This document shows, piece after piece, positions 32,309 to 41,588 of a stretch of 64,000 nt of DNA. Source of the DNA: Clostridia bacterium (lineage in GTDB: Bacteria; Bacillota; Clostridia; Lachnospirales; Lachnospiraceae); contig CAJTHL010000011.1 of assembly GCA_910576205.1 (NCBI GenBank), forward strand, positions 62,001 through 126,000, read 5' to 3'. The notes under the pieces were generated by a model, which made no database searches, had not been told where the DNA came from, and worked only from the letters and a program-made list of their open reading frames with translations. The translations under genes were made by a program, and so were the position numbers. How positions within the stretch are numbered: position 1 is the first letter of the stretch; every line of letters begins with the position of its first letter.

Positions 32309-34738
32309 ATGGAAAAAACGATTGGACAAACACCCGGCATAGGGGGGCTTACGGAAGCCCAGGTCAGAGAGCGAATGGCAGAAGGCCTTAGTAATCATGC
32401 GGATATCACCACAGGCAGGACATATGCCCAGATTATCCGGGCCAATATTCTGACCTATTTTAATCTGATTTTTCTTATCCTGTCGGCGCTGCTATGCGCT
32501 GCAGGTTCCTATAGAAACCTTACCTTCCTCCCGGTAATTCTGGGAAATATAATTATCGGGATTGTCCAGGAGTTCCGCGCAAAGCGGACCCTGGACAAAA
32601 TGAAGATGCTCCACGCTCCCCACTCCATTGTGGTAAGGGAGCACAAGCAGACCCGGATTTCCTCGGAAGAGCTTGTGAAAGATGATGTTGTGCTTTTGGC
32701 CTCCGGGAATCAGATCTGCGCGGACGCTCAGGTAATCCAGGGAACCATATCCGTAAACGAAGCCCTTCTCACAGGAGAATCCGATGAAATCCGAAAGGAA
32801 GCCGGGGACAGGCTTCTCTCGGGAAGCTTTGTAGTGTCCGGTCAATGCTATGCCAGGCTTACCCATGTGGGAAATGCGTCTTATATTTCCAGGCTGGCCG
32901 CCGAGGCAAAGGCAATGGGCACCGGCGAGCAGTCGGAAATGATCCGTTCCATCAACCAGCTTGTGAAATGGATTGGCATTATCGTGCTCCCCATGGCCGC
33001 CATATTATTTTCCCAGGCATATTTTATAAACCACGAAACCTTTCAAAAAAGCATAGTCTCCATGGTTGCGGCCATTATCGGCATGATTCCCGAGGGCCTC
33101 TATCTACTTACCACAATCGCCCTGGCTCTGGGCACCCTGCGTCTGGCAAAGAAGCAGGTTCTTCTTCATGACATGAAAAGCATGGAGACCCTGGCAAGGG
33201 TCGATGTGCTTTGCGTAGACAAAACCGGCACCATCACGGAGCCCAAAATGCAGGTTGTGGAGTTTCTTCCAGTTCGCAGGCAGAAAAATAACGGCAGCGC
33301 CTATGATCTGACGACGCTTCTTGCGGACTATGCCGCCGCCACGCCGGACAACAACGCAACCATGGAGGCCATACGGAATTATACCGCCGGTTTTTCCCCG
33401 GACAATACGGAAAAACCGCGGACGCCTCTCTCTGTGCAGCCCTTTTCCTCCCAGAAGAAATACGGCGCGGTTTCCTTTTCGGAGGGAACCTTTGTACTTG
33501 GCGCGCCCGAATCTGTCATGGGCAGCCACTACGATACCATTCTTCCGGAAATCACTCCCTGTCTGGAAAAAGGTTACCGGGTTCTTCTTCTGGCAGAAAG
33601 CGAAAAGGGCCGGGAGAACATAGAGGCAGACCGCCCTGTGACGCCCCTGGGCTTTGTAATCCTGGAAAATCCGATACGGGAAAATGCGGCGAAAACTTTT
33701 TCCTACTTTAAGGAACAAGGTGTCGCTATCAAGGTGATCTCTGGCGATAACCCGGAAACCGTTTCCAGAACGGCACAGCGGGCAGGCATAGCGGGCGCCG
33801 GCAGGTATGTGGATGCCTCCACACTGAATACAGAGGACGATTTAAAAGCTATAGCGGAAATCTACACGGTTTTTGGCCGGGTTACGCCAAAGCAGAAGCA
33901 GATTCTTGTCCGGGCTCTCCAGGAGGCCGGGCATACCGTAGCCATGACAGGCGACGGGGTCAATGATATCCTGGCCATGAAGGACGCTGACTGCAGTATC
34001 GCCATGGCTTCGGGAAGCGAAGCCGCCGCCCAGGCGGCCCAGACCGTCCTTCTGGACTCGGATTTCGCCCATATGCCGGATGTGGTTCTGGAAGGGCGCC
34101 AGGTAGTAAATAATATCCAGCGCTCCGCCAGCTTGTTTCTGGTGAAGAATATATTTTCCCTGCTGATGGCCCTGTTCTCCGCGGTATTTGCCATTACATA
34201 CCCGCTGGAGCCCTCCCAGATTTCCCTCATCAGCATGTTTACCATTGGGCTTCCCGGTTTTCTCCTGGCCCTGGAACCAAACAAAGGCCGCATCAAGGGC
34301 TGCTTTATACACAATGTGTTGCTAAAAGCCCTTCCCGCAGGCTTTACGGATGTGCTGTCCGTGGGCGCACTTGTAATCTGCGGACAGGTCTTTGCCATCC
34401 CAAAGGAAGATATCGCCACCGCTTCCACCATGCTGCTTGCCATCGTGGGCTTTATGATTATGGTTAAAATCAGCGCCCCCTTTAATCGGATAAAATACGG
34501 TATCCTCCTGCTGAATATCTGCGGGCTTCTTTTCTGCGGGACTTTCCTTGGGGAATTATTCGCCATCCAGGGAATTTCCAATGTCTGCTTTCTTTTAATA
34601 GTAATTTTTGCCTTTGCGGCGGAATCCTGGTTCCGCCATCTGACAGCTCTCGCCGGGAAGCTGGGCGGCGGGAGCCTAAGAAGAATGCAGAAAAAATTTC
34701 TACAAATCTATTTACAAATAATTCAAAATTTTGTATAA
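32309..34738 (+). CDS. P-type cation-transporting ATPase (CtpE/Exp7-like)
   Basis: The 809-residue pump has the A-domain TGES motif, the phosphorylation motif CVDKTGTIT, the P-domain MTGDGVNDILAMKDAD and about ten membrane helices. The M4 segment reads PEGLYLL instead of the PEGLP of P2 Ca pumps or CPC of copper pumps. From memory this is characteristic of a group with mycobacterial CtpE and pneumococcal Exp7, for which calcium or other cation transport has been proposed. The ion is therefore uncertain. A TATAAT at 32276-32281 without a clear -35 precedes it. Confidence 0.85.
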   Translation: MEKTIGQTPGIGGLTEAQVRERMAEGLSNHADITTGRTYAQIIRANILTYFNLIFLILSALLCAAGSYRNLTFLPVILGNIIIGIVQEFRAKRTLDKMKMLHAPHSIVVREHKQTRISSEELVKDDVVLLASGNQICADAQVIQGTISVNEALLTGESDEIRKEAGDRLLSGSFVVSGQCYARLTHVGNASYISRLAAEAKAMGTGEQSEMIRSINQLVKWIGIIVLPMAAILFSQAYFINHETFQKSIVSMVAAIIGMIPEGLYLLTTIALALGTLRLAKKQVLLHDMKSMETLARVDVLCVDKTGTITEPKMQVVEFLPVRRQKNNGSAYDLTTLLADYAAATPDNNATMEAIRNYTAGFSPDNTEKPRTPLSVQPFSSQKKYGAVSFSEGTFVLGAPESVMGSHYDTILPEITPCLEKGYRVLLLAESEKGRENIEADRPVTPLGFVILENPIRENAAKTFSYFKEQGVAIKVISGDNPETVSRTAQRAGIAGAGRYVDASTLNTEDDLKAIAEIYTVFGRVTPKQKQILVRALQEAGHTVAMTGDGVNDILAMKDADCSIAMASGSEAAAQAAQTVLLDSDFAHMPDVVLEGRQVVNNIQRSASLFLVKNIFSLLMALFSAVFAITYPLEPSQISLISMFTIGLPGFLLALEPNKGRIKGCFIHNVLLKALPAGFTDVLSVGALVICGQVFAIPKEDIATASTMLLAIVGFMIMVKISAPFNRIKYGILLLNICGLLFCGTFLGELFAIQGISNVCFLLIVIFAFAAESWFRHLTALAGKLGGGSLRRMQKKFLQIYLQIIQNFV

Positions 34739-34739
34739 T
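34711..34739 (+). promoter_or_regulatory. Promoter of the unknown/CpaF-like gene pair
   Basis: TTTACA (34711-34716) and a perfect TATAAT (34734-34739) with 17-base spacing overlap the end of the P-type ATPase gene. Confidence 0.75.
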
Positions 34740-34820
34740 ATTTCCATCTTAAATTCTCAATCTCCATTCTTTCCAATACCCAGAAATATTAGGAAGGAGC
34801 GAATTAAAATCAAGCAGGTT

Positions 34821-35336
34821 TTGTTAATTTGCGTCCAATCACGGCGGCAGGAAGTCAGGCAATTCTATGCCGGCGCTGGTTATGCCGTTTTTTTAGGTTT
34901 GTCCAAAACAACCCTGTTATGTCATTCGGATATTCAATACCAGTTTTTCTGCTGTAATCCGCTGGACAACATCCGCGGGCAGTCTGTCCTTGCTGATTGC
35001 TGTATCTTTTATTTTCTTTGCAGTACAATGGAAACTGAGGATTTCTTTTCTGTCAATTTCCGCAACATCAGCCATGGGCTCTATTTGCTGAACAGCAACC
35101 GTTATTGTACGGAGCGGGATATCTCTCATTTTCAGATACTTTACAGGCTTCCTGCCTGCTCCATCTATGCGGTTTCTTTCAATTTGGCATTTCAAGCTTC
35201 TATTTCCAACAACCAGGCAAATCGGTTTTTTTATTTTTACAAAAAGAAAAGGCTCTGCAACCAGAACTGTGAATTTCTGGAACAACTGCAAAAAATTCAC
35301 CTGCTGGCTGTAGCGCATACAAAAGGAGAGTTTTGA
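34821..35336 (+). CDS. Unknown protein upstream of the CpaF-like ATPase; start codon uncertain
   Basis: The frame is open for over 170 codons, rich in Cys, Phe and Asn, and ends with TGA one base before the ATG of the next gene, so the two are coupled. A strong promoter (34711-34739) and a strong AGGAAGGAG site (34791-34799) precede it. No ATG, GTG or TTG lies at normal distance in any frame. In this frame the nearest options are ATT 34803, ATC 34809 and TTG 34821, the last chosen as the only conventional codon. No domain is recognised. A minus-strand frame overlaps 34917-35339 but has no supporting signals. Confidence 0.5.
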   Translation: MLICVQSRRQEVRQFYAGAGYAVFLGLSKTTLLCHSDIQYQFFCCNPLDNIRGQSVLADCCIFYFLCSTMETEDFFSVNFRNISHGLYLLNSNRYCTERDISHFQILYRLPACSIYAVSFNLAFQASISNNQANRFFYFYKKKRLCNQNCEFLEQLQKIHLLAVAHTKGEF

Positions 35337-35337
35337 C

Positions 35338-36462
35338 ATGGAACGACAAAAGCAACTTATTGAATTAATGGATTACTGCATGGGGGTTATCACCATTGAT
35401 GTGACTGTAAAGGATCCGTTTGTTCAGAAAAAAGACCGGACAGACACAATGGAGGCCATTCAGGATATTCTGCGGCTGCGCAACGTGCCGGAGCGGCAGA
35501 TCCGTCCTCTGGCCCGGAAGCTTTACGACTGCCTTTTCGGCCAGATGCTTCTCACAAAACTGCTTTCGGATCCTCTGGTATCCAACATCAAAATCCTGGC
35601 TCATGACCAGATCCGGCTAAAGTGTCTGAACCACCGGAAAAATGCCGGTATCTGTTTCCAGAACCCTGGCCAGTATCTGCATTTTGTGGAATATCTGCTT
35701 ATCCGGAACGACATGCGGCCCGAGGGGCCCTATGCATATCTCAGCTTTTGCGACGCAGATTCCAGCCCGGAAGACCTCCTTTGTTTTCATGTTTCTTCCC
35801 GCAGAATCAATTCCGTCAACACCCCTTATCTTCATATCCACCGGATTCCCAAGCAGAAAAAATATCTGCGGGATCTCATCGCCTCCGGCATGCTGGAATC
35901 CCAGACCGCCAGCTATCTCTCTGCCCAGGCCAGATATGGAGGCTGTATTCTCTTTACAGGCAGCGGGAAGCAGGAGCAGAGCACTTTGTTAAATGCGCTT
36001 ATTGATTTGATTCCTCACAACCGGAGCGCCCTGGCTATCCAGGAGCGGGAAGAGCTCTTCTCTCTGTCCCACCCGGAAATCATGTTCCAGCACACCACAC
36101 CCACCTCCCGCGTCCTGTCCTCCTACGATACCCGGGAGTTGATGGAAAACGGCCTTCTGCTGGATTCCGACTATTTTATTCTGGACGAGCTGCGGCGGGA
36201 AAATGCTCTCCCTTTCTGGAAGGCTGTCTCACAGGGCTGCCACTGCTGGGCTATTATCCAGGGGCAGGATGCCAGGCAGGCTCTGGAGCATCTGACCGAT
36301 TTCCTGTACCTGGGATCCTCCTGCCCCCGGGAAACGATTCTTCCCTCCCTCTGCCAGATCTCCAGCATCGTCTGCCTGGAAAAAGGAAAAGTTTCAGAGC
36401 TGGTAGAAATCCAGGGGTGGGACCCCGTTTCCGGAAGCCTGCAGCTTAACCATATTCTTTAG
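35338..36462 (+). CDS. Degenerate CpaF/TadA-like secretion ATPase
   Basis: The 374-residue protein follows the CpaF plan: an N-terminal helical domain ending in LLSDPLVSNIKILAHDQIRL, then the ATPase core. Key motifs are altered. The Walker A position reads FTGSGKQEQSTLL instead of GxxGxGKT/S. The Walker B/Glu region reads DYFILDELRRENALPFWKA. The histidine box TIHA is replaced by IIQG. ATP hydrolysis is therefore doubtful. No pilin, TadB/C or other Tad genes are nearby; the only partner is the coupled upstream gene. AAAAGGAG precedes the ATG. It could be a regulatory or adapted relic of a type II/IV secretion ATPase. Confidence 0.65.
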   Translation: MERQKQLIELMDYCMGVITIDVTVKDPFVQKKDRTDTMEAIQDILRLRNVPERQIRPLARKLYDCLFGQMLLTKLLSDPLVSNIKILAHDQIRLKCLNHRKNAGICFQNPGQYLHFVEYLLIRNDMRPEGPYAYLSFCDADSSPEDLLCFHVSSRRINSVNTPYLHIHRIPKQKKYLRDLIASGMLESQTASYLSAQARYGGCILFTGSGKQEQSTLLNALIDLIPHNRSALAIQEREELFSLSHPEIMFQHTTPTSRVLSSYDTRELMENGLLLDSDYFILDELRRENALPFWKAVSQGCHCWAIIQGQDARQALEHLTDFLYLGSSCPRETILPSLCQISSIVCLEKGKVSELVEIQGWDPVSGSLQLNHIL

Positions 36463-36477
36463 AGGCTGTAAAAAGAC

Positions 36478-36507
36478 GGTTTTCACAATTACAGGTTTGT
36501 GAAAACC
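36478..36507. terminator. Bidirectional terminator
   Basis: Perfect 11-base arms (36478-36488 and 36497-36507) around an 8-base loop, with A-rich and T-rich flanks, lie between the convergent CpaF-like and YkgJ-like genes. Confidence 0.8.
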
Positions 36508-36515
36508 GCCTTTTC

Positions 36516-37175
36516 CTATACCAGAAGCTCCGCTTCTTTTAACCTCTCCTCAAATTGTATGTAAAAATCCCTGTCCCCGGCATATGAAATCTGGTAGAAA
36601 ACCCGAAGAATGCCAAGCAGCATCTGCCTCTGGCTCTCCCCGCCATCCATACGCTCTGCTTTTTCCCGGGCCCTCACCACAAAATTATGCCATTTCAGCA
36701 CAAAATCCTCATATTTCCCGGGCTCCGGCGTATCTATCCATTTTTTTACTTTTATTTTTGTCTTATTCTTTTTCACACATTCATGAACCTGGAGAAAATA
36801 CCAGAAGGACTGCTCCTCATAAATCCGTCCCAGAGGGAAAAGGCGGCAGATGCCTGGGCGGAAAGAATGAATACGGCAGCGTCCCTCCTTATTTAAAAAT
36901 ACGCAGCGTCCCTCCTCTCCCTCCATCTTCAGACGGGGCAGAGCCAGGCTGTCCACCATACCAAGGGTAAACGCCTCCCCCAAAAGCTCTTCAAAGCTTT
37001 TTCCAAGCCCCTGTGTGAGGCGGAAAATATCCAGAGGATCCAGAACAATGGTGTCCTCCATGCCCTGGCAGCATGAGGAACAGCCTGCGCAGTCCTCGCA
37101 GCCCACCCTCACCAGATCATTTAAACCATAACGTTTTCCGTCGGATATTTCATCCATGTTTAATTCCCGTTCCAT
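36516..37175 (-). CDS. YkgJ-family Fe-S/zinc cysteine cluster protein
   Basis: The 219-residue protein has the YkgJ cysteine set: CEDCAGCSSCCQG near residue 30 and CRIHSFRPGICRLFPLG near residue 105, thought to bind a metal or Fe-S centre. Function of the family is unknown. The Met at 37175 is chosen because AAGGAG lies five bases upstream. The longer frame upstream is occupied by a repeated hairpin element (37185-37300), so this gene has a structured leader. It is co-directional with the rsmF-like gene before it. Confidence 0.8.
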   Translation of the reverse strand: MERELNMDEISDGKRYGLNDLVRVGCEDCAGCSSCCQGMEDTIVLDPLDIFRLTQGLGKSFEELLGEAFTLGMVDSLALPRLKMEGEEGRCVFLNKEGRCRIHSFRPGICRLFPLGRIYEEQSFWYFLQVHECVKKNKTKIKVKKWIDTPEPGKYEDFVLKWHNFVVRAREKAERMDGGESQRQMLLGILRVFYQISYAGDRDFYIQFEERLKEAELLV

Positions 37176-37184
37176 AAATCTCCT

Positions 37185-37300
37185 TATTCCAGTACCGTAT
37201 CCGCCCTTCCAAATCCCTGGGTTCTGGAAGAATTGCCGGCTGCCTTGCATCCGGCAATCCTTCCGGGGCTTTGGCCGGGCAGATACTGTTTTCCAGTACC
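37185..37300 (-). repeat. Leader repeat, copy A (before the YkgJ-like gene)
   Basis: On the minus strand AAAACAG is followed by GTATCTGCCC (37277-37286), which pairs with GGGCGGATAC (37197-37206) just before the ribosome binding site. A GGAAGG lies directly before the 3' strand. Inside there is a second GGAAGG...GGATGCAA string like copy B, and a 16-base string (GGATACGGTACTGGAA) occurs both before and after the element, so this copy seems partly duplicated. Confidence 0.6.
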
Positions 37301-37309
37301 GTATCCACT

Positions 37310-38689
37310 TTATTTCTGGCGGAGCCCTTTGGGGTAATGATTTTTCATTGTACCGTTGCTGATTTTTCCCCAGCCCAGGGAGTAGCCGTCCACCAGAATC
37401 AGACACCAGCCCTTTTCTCCCTCTACAGGCAGCGTTTCTCCCCTAAGATAAGCCCGTACCTGCTCCCCGTCCGCTTTTAGGGAGCATACACGCAGGGCAT
37501 CCCCGGCTTCAAGCGCCAGGGCCAGGGCATGAGAGGGCTCGAAGCGCCCTTTGCGCAGAGTGCCAAGATGCAGTCCGGCCCGCAGCACTTTTAGTCCCTT
37601 AAGGTCTGCTATCTCCGGCATCGCATAGAGCTGCTCTCCAAACATTACCGGAAATCCGGAAATCCCGCAGGTCAGATTTTCCCTTTCAAATTCTTCATAT
37701 TCCCTGGGAAAAGAGAGCTTCTTTCCCGGCATCCCAAAGGCCCCTCTATCCGGCCCGGATTTTTCCCCCTCTTTTCTTAAAACAGCCACATAATGCCCCT
37801 CCCCCTCAAGGAGATGGGGCCAGAGACGGTATGTGTCCTCCACCTCCCGCGGTCCGTCTGCCCACTTTGGCCTTCCATGGGAAAATCCCTCATATGCCGG
37901 TACTTTTTCCACCCGGAATTCCCCATGGTTTTTAAGAAAACGGCTGATACTGCCCTCGTCCTCCTCCGGCGCAAAGGTGCAGGTGGAATACACCAGCCTT
38001 CCCCCGGGACGCACCATTCCGGCAGCGGCTTCCAGAATCTCATCCTGCCTCTTTGCACACAAAGACACATTCTCCGGACTCCATTGCAAAAGTGCCTGCT
38101 CCTCCTTGCGGAACATGCCCTCCCCGGAGCAGGGGGCGTCCACTACCACCCTGTCAAAAAAGGCGGGAAACCTTCCAGCCAGCGTCTGGGGGCTTTCGCA
38201 TGTAACCAGGGCATGGGAAATCCCCATGCGCTCCACATTCTGAGCCAGTATTTTCGCTCTGGCAGGATGGATTTCGTTGGAGACAAGGAGGCCCTTTCCC
38301 TGCATACGGCCGGCAAGCTGGGTGGTTTTCCCTCCCGGAGCTGCGCATAAATCCAGCACTCGTTCCCCCGGCTGTGGATCGGCTAACACCGCTACCGCCA
38401 TGGCGCTTGGCTCCTGAATATAGTAGAGGCCCGCCTCGTGGTAGGGATGTATTCCCGGTCGTTGCGCCTCTTCATAGAAGAACCCTTCCCCGGCCCAGGG
38501 AACAGGTCTTAGAGAAAAAGGCGTTATCTTCAAAAAATCTTCCACTGGGATTTTCACCATATTGACCCGCAGCCCCCTGTGGATTTCCTCCCCATAGCTT
38601 TTCAGAAAAGCCGCATACTCCTCCTCTGCAAGGAGTTCCCGCATACGCATTGTAAATTCTTCCGGTAACCAGCTTACTGTATTCTCCAT
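37310..38689 (-). CDS. RsmF-like rRNA cytosine-C5 methyltransferase (NOL1/NOP2/Sun family)
   Basis: The 459-residue protein has the SAM site LDLCAAPGGKTTQLA, the motif VDAPCSGEGMFRK with the release Cys, and the nucleophile Cys in YSTCTFAPEEDEG. After the catalytic domain come an RsmF-type C-terminal region and a PUA-like end (DGYSLGWGKISNGTMKNHYPKGLR). It should make m5C in 16S rRNA, as RsmF/YebU-type enzymes do; the exact position cannot be read from the sequence. No strong ribosome binding site is near the ATG at 38689. Confidence 0.88.
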   Translation of the reverse strand: MENTVSWLPEEFTMRMRELLAEEEYAAFLKSYGEEIHRGLRVNMVKIPVEDFLKITPFSLRPVPWAGEGFFYEEAQRPGIHPYHEAGLYYIQEPSAMAVAVLADPQPGERVLDLCAAPGGKTTQLAGRMQGKGLLVSNEIHPARAKILAQNVERMGISHALVTCESPQTLAGRFPAFFDRVVVDAPCSGEGMFRKEEQALLQWSPENVSLCAKRQDEILEAAAGMVRPGGRLVYSTCTFAPEEDEGSISRFLKNHGEFRVEKVPAYEGFSHGRPKWADGPREVEDTYRLWPHLLEGEGHYVAVLRKEGEKSGPDRGAFGMPGKKLSFPREYEEFERENLTCGISGFPVMFGEQLYAMPEIADLKGLKVLRAGLHLGTLRKGRFEPSHALALALEAGDALRVCSLKADGEQVRAYLRGETLPVEGEKGWCLILVDGYSLGWGKISNGTMKNHYPKGLRQK

Positions 38690-38730
38690 TCCAGATAAAT
38701 GCCGTTTCCGGCATCTCCTCCTCTGCCTTT

Positions 38731-39933
38731 TTATTTCTCAACACACACCTGGAAAATATAAAATTTGAGATAATAGGATTCATCCGCCGCCCACAAAACC
38801 GGATGATCCGGTGCCTGGGTTCTGTACTCCACCTGGCGCAGCCGTCGGTGTACATTGCGGGCCGCCTGGCCTATGGTCTGGGTAAACAGCTCATAGGTCA
38901 TGAAATGGGAGCAGGAGCAGGTGGCCAGATATCCCCCGTCCCGGATAAGCTTCATGGCCCGCAGGTTGATTTCCCGATAACCCTTGACTGCGTTCTTCAC
39001 GGAATTTCTGGACTTGGCAAAGGCCGGCGGATCCAGGATAACCACATCAAACAGCTCCCCCTTCTCCTCAAGCTCTGGCAGCAATTCAAACACATCCGCA
39101 CAGAGAAACCGTACCCGGTCCTCCAGACCATTCAGCCTGGCATTCCTGCGCGCCTGCTCCACACCCAGGCCGGAGGCGTCCACCCCCAGTACCTCCCGTG
39201 CCCCGGCCAGGCCCGCGTTGAGGGCAAAAGAACCCGTATGGGTAAAACAGTCCAGCACCCGGGCATTTTTGCAAAGCCTCTGAATAGCCAGGCGGTTGTA
39301 TTTCTGATCCAGAAAAAATCCTGTCTTCTGTCCGTCCTGCACATCCACCAGATAGCGGACGCCGTTTTCCCGGATTTCCACATTGGTGTCAAAGGGCGCT
39401 CCCAGAAAACCCTTCACCCGCTTCATCCCCTCCTGCTCCCGCACTTTGGCGTCGCTTCTCTCGTACACGCCCCGGATGGAAATACCGTCCCTCTCCAGAG
39501 CCTCCATAAGCAGACGGAGAATGGTCTCCTTCATCCGGTCAATCCCAAGCGCCAAGGACTGCACCACAAGAATATCCGCAAACTTGTCCACCACCAGGCC
39601 GGGCAGGAAATCCGCTTCCCCGAAAAGAATCCTGCAACTCTCCGTGTCCACGGTCTCTTTCCGGTAATCCCAGGCCGCCTGCACCCGCATGTACAGAAAA
39701 TCCTCGTCTATCTCCTGGTTCTGGTTCCGGGTCATCATGCGGACACGTATTCTGGAATTGGTATTGATAAATCCTCTTCCCAGGCCGTATCCGTCAAAAT
39801 CATGGACATTCACCAGATCCCCGTTTTCAAATCTGCCAGAAACGCCGGCAATCTCATTGTCATAAATCCACAGGCCCCCTGCCTTCAAGGCCCGTCCCTC
39901 CCCTTTCTTCAAGGTCACTATCGCGTCGCTCAT
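38731..39933 (-). CDS. RlmI-like 23S rRNA (cytosine-C5) methyltransferase
   Basis: The 400-residue protein has an N-terminal PUA domain (GEGRALKAGGLWIYDNEI...GDLVNVHDFDG). The RlmI/RlmK middle domain (LPGLVVDKF; VYERSDAKVREQEG) and a Rossmann methyltransferase domain (VLDCFTHTGSFALNAG; LDPPAFAKS; CSCSHFMT) follow. RlmI makes m5C1962 in E. coli 23S rRNA; the same role is likely. The Met at 39933 is preferred because GGAGG lies eight bases upstream; a Met at 39957 has no site. It is adjacent to the PflX-like gene. Confidence 0.88.
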   Translation of the reverse strand: MSDAIVTLKKGEGRALKAGGLWIYDNEIAGVSGRFENGDLVNVHDFDGYGLGRGFINTNSRIRVRMMTRNQNQEIDEDFLYMRVQAAWDYRKETVDTESCRILFGEADFLPGLVVDKFADILVVQSLALGIDRMKETILRLLMEALERDGISIRGVYERSDAKVREQEGMKRVKGFLGAPFDTNVEIRENGVRYLVDVQDGQKTGFFLDQKYNRLAIQRLCKNARVLDCFTHTGSFALNAGLAGAREVLGVDASGLGVEQARRNARLNGLEDRVRFLCADVFELLPELEEKGELFDVVILDPPAFAKSRNSVKNAVKGYREINLRAMKLIRDGGYLATCSCSHFMTYELFTQTIGQAARNVHRRLRQVEYRTQAPDHPVLWAADESYYLKFYIFQVCVEK

Positions 39934-39962
39934 TCTGACTTCCTCCATGATTTTCATATTTA

Positions 39963-40880
39963 TTAAGGTAAGATTTCCTCCAGAAAACCGGAATCCTCAA
40001 AATCCGGGATAAAACTCTCCAGGGATGTCTCCCCTTCCTGGATAAACCCGTTTTCTATCCCCAGCTCCAGGGCATAATCCACCAGGGCGTCGTACTCCCT
40101 GCAGGTCACCCGGCGGCATAGCTCCGGGTATCTGTCCTCCTGCACGCAGGGCGTATACTGGTTCATAAGGCTGTAATAAATCTGGTTACCAAATTTTCCA
40201 AAGACTTCCCGAAGCACTCTCTGGCCGTTATTTACACAGCCGGGAAGCAGAAGATGCCGGACAATTACGCCCCGGCGCATTATACCGCCCTCATCAAAGA
40301 CTGCGTCTCCACACTGCCTTACCATCTCCGTCAAGGCCTCCATGGCCCGCCCGGGGTAGTCGGGCGCATGGGAATAGCGCGCCGCCAAAGAGCTGTCCAT
40401 ATATTTAAAATCAGTCAGATAAATATCCACATACCCCTCCAGCCGGCAAAGCGTCTCCGTTTTTTCATAGCCGCTACAGTTATAGACCACCGGAAGGTAA
40501 AGTCCCTCCTTTTTTGCCAGCAGAAGGGCCTCCATAATAACAGGGGCGTAGTGATCCGGCGTCACCAGATTGATATTTTCCGCTCCCTTTTCCTGGATCA
40601 GGCCAAAAAGCCGGGAAAGCTCCTCCACGGTAACGGTCTTTCCCATCTTTGCCCCGGAAATCCTGTGGTTCTGGCAATACACACAGCCCAGGCCACAGCC
40701 GGAAAAAAATACCGTGCCGGAGCCACGCTCCCCGGAAATGCAGGGTTCCTCCCAGTAATGCAGGGAGGCCCGGGAGACCCTGGCTTCTGGGCCGCTTTTA
40801 CAGACGCCCTGTTTTCCCCCGCTTCTGTCCGCGCCGCATTCCCTGGGGCAGAGATGGCAGTCCTGCTTCCATGTCTCCAA
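39963..40880 (-). CDS. PflX-like radical SAM protein (COG1313)
   Basis: The protein (305 residues from the TTG at 40880) has an N-terminal CHLCPRECGADR cysteine motif and the radical-SAM cluster GCGLGCVYCQNH (CX3CX2C). NLVTPDHYAPVIM and YLTDFKYMD are typical of the uncharacterised PflX group related to pyruvate formate-lyase activases. The substrate is unknown. I prefer the TTG at 40880: a perfect AAGGAGG (40889-40895) sits eight bases upstream and the domain begins there. The ATG at 40931 lacks a site. Confidence 0.83.
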   Translation of the reverse strand: METWKQDCHLCPRECGADRSGGKQGVCKSGPEARVSRASLHYWEEPCISGERGSGTVFFSGCGLGCVYCQNHRISGAKMGKTVTVEELSRLFGLIQEKGAENINLVTPDHYAPVIMEALLLAKKEGLYLPVVYNCSGYEKTETLCRLEGYVDIYLTDFKYMDSSLAARYSHAPDYPGRAMEALTEMVRQCGDAVFDEGGIMRRGVIVRHLLLPGCVNNGQRVLREVFGKFGNQIYYSLMNQYTPCVQEDRYPELCRRVTCREYDALVDYALELGIENGFIQEGETSLESFIPDFEDSGFLEEILP

Positions 40881-41066
40881 TCCAAAATCCTCCTTTTGCC
40901 GAAAATCCTGTTCTCTTTTATACAATGGCATATGTAAAAATATCTGTCAATACTCTTTCTTGGATCAAATCCGTCTGGCCTGGTCAATTTTATATAAACT
41001 GGCACTTTTAATCATGCCAAACTTATCGTATAGTATCCACAATAAAGTTGCCCTGGAAAGGAACCC

Positions 41067-41585
41067 ATGATTATGAATCTCTCCATAAAAGACACCACCA
41101 AAACCGCCATGATGACTGCTATTATATTTGTATGTACCTACGCCTTTAAAATCCCCATTGCCCTTACGGGAGGCTATACTCACCTGGGGGACTGTGCTAT
41201 TTTCCTGGGAGTGATGATTCTTGGGCGCAAGCGGGGAATGATTGCCGCAGCTTTGGGGGCTGCCCTGGCAGATTTTACAGGCGGTTTTATGATCTGGATA
41301 ATCCCTACCTTTCTAATCAAGGGCATAATGGCCGGACTTATGGGAACCCTGACGGAAGGCCGCCTTTCGTCCCGCCGGTTTGGATGGCTGGCCGGGGCCG
41401 CCCTGGGAGGCGTTTTTCAGATCCTTGCCTATACCCTGGTTAAATTTGTAATGATAAGCCCTGCTGCCGGACTGGCCACCATTCCCACCGTCAGCATGCA
41501 GACCACAGCCGGAATCCTGATTTTTGCTGTGCTTATCTCCCTGCTGCAATCCTCCCACACTCTCTGCCGCCTAAAGGAGTTATAG
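41067..41585 (+). CDS. ECF transporter S component, substrate unknown
   Basis: The 172-residue hydrophobic protein has about five to six helices. An N-terminal KTAMMTAIIFVCTYAFKIPI, a conserved GYTHLGDCAIFLGVMILG loop and an ADFTGGFMIWIIPTFLIKG segment are typical of ECF-S proteins. It needs the common energizing module encoded elsewhere. GGAAAGGA precedes the ATG. An amidohydrolase gene starts three bases after its stop, so transported compound and hydrolase may be linked. The substrate is not deducible. Confidence 0.8.
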   Translation: MIMNLSIKDTTKTAMMTAIIFVCTYAFKIPIALTGGYTHLGDCAIFLGVMILGRKRGMIAAALGAALADFTGGFMIWIIPTFLIKGIMAGLMGTLTEGRLSSRRFGWLAGAALGGVFQILAYTLVKFVMISPAAGLATIPTVSMQTTAGILIFAVLISLLQSSHTLCRLKEL

Positions 41586-41588
41586 AAA

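Noticed and set aside
34917..35339. Minus-strand frame of 140 residues opposite the unknown gene before the CpaF-like ATPase
   Set aside because: It has no ribosome binding site or promoter and no recognisable domain, while the plus frame has both signals and is coupled to the next gene.
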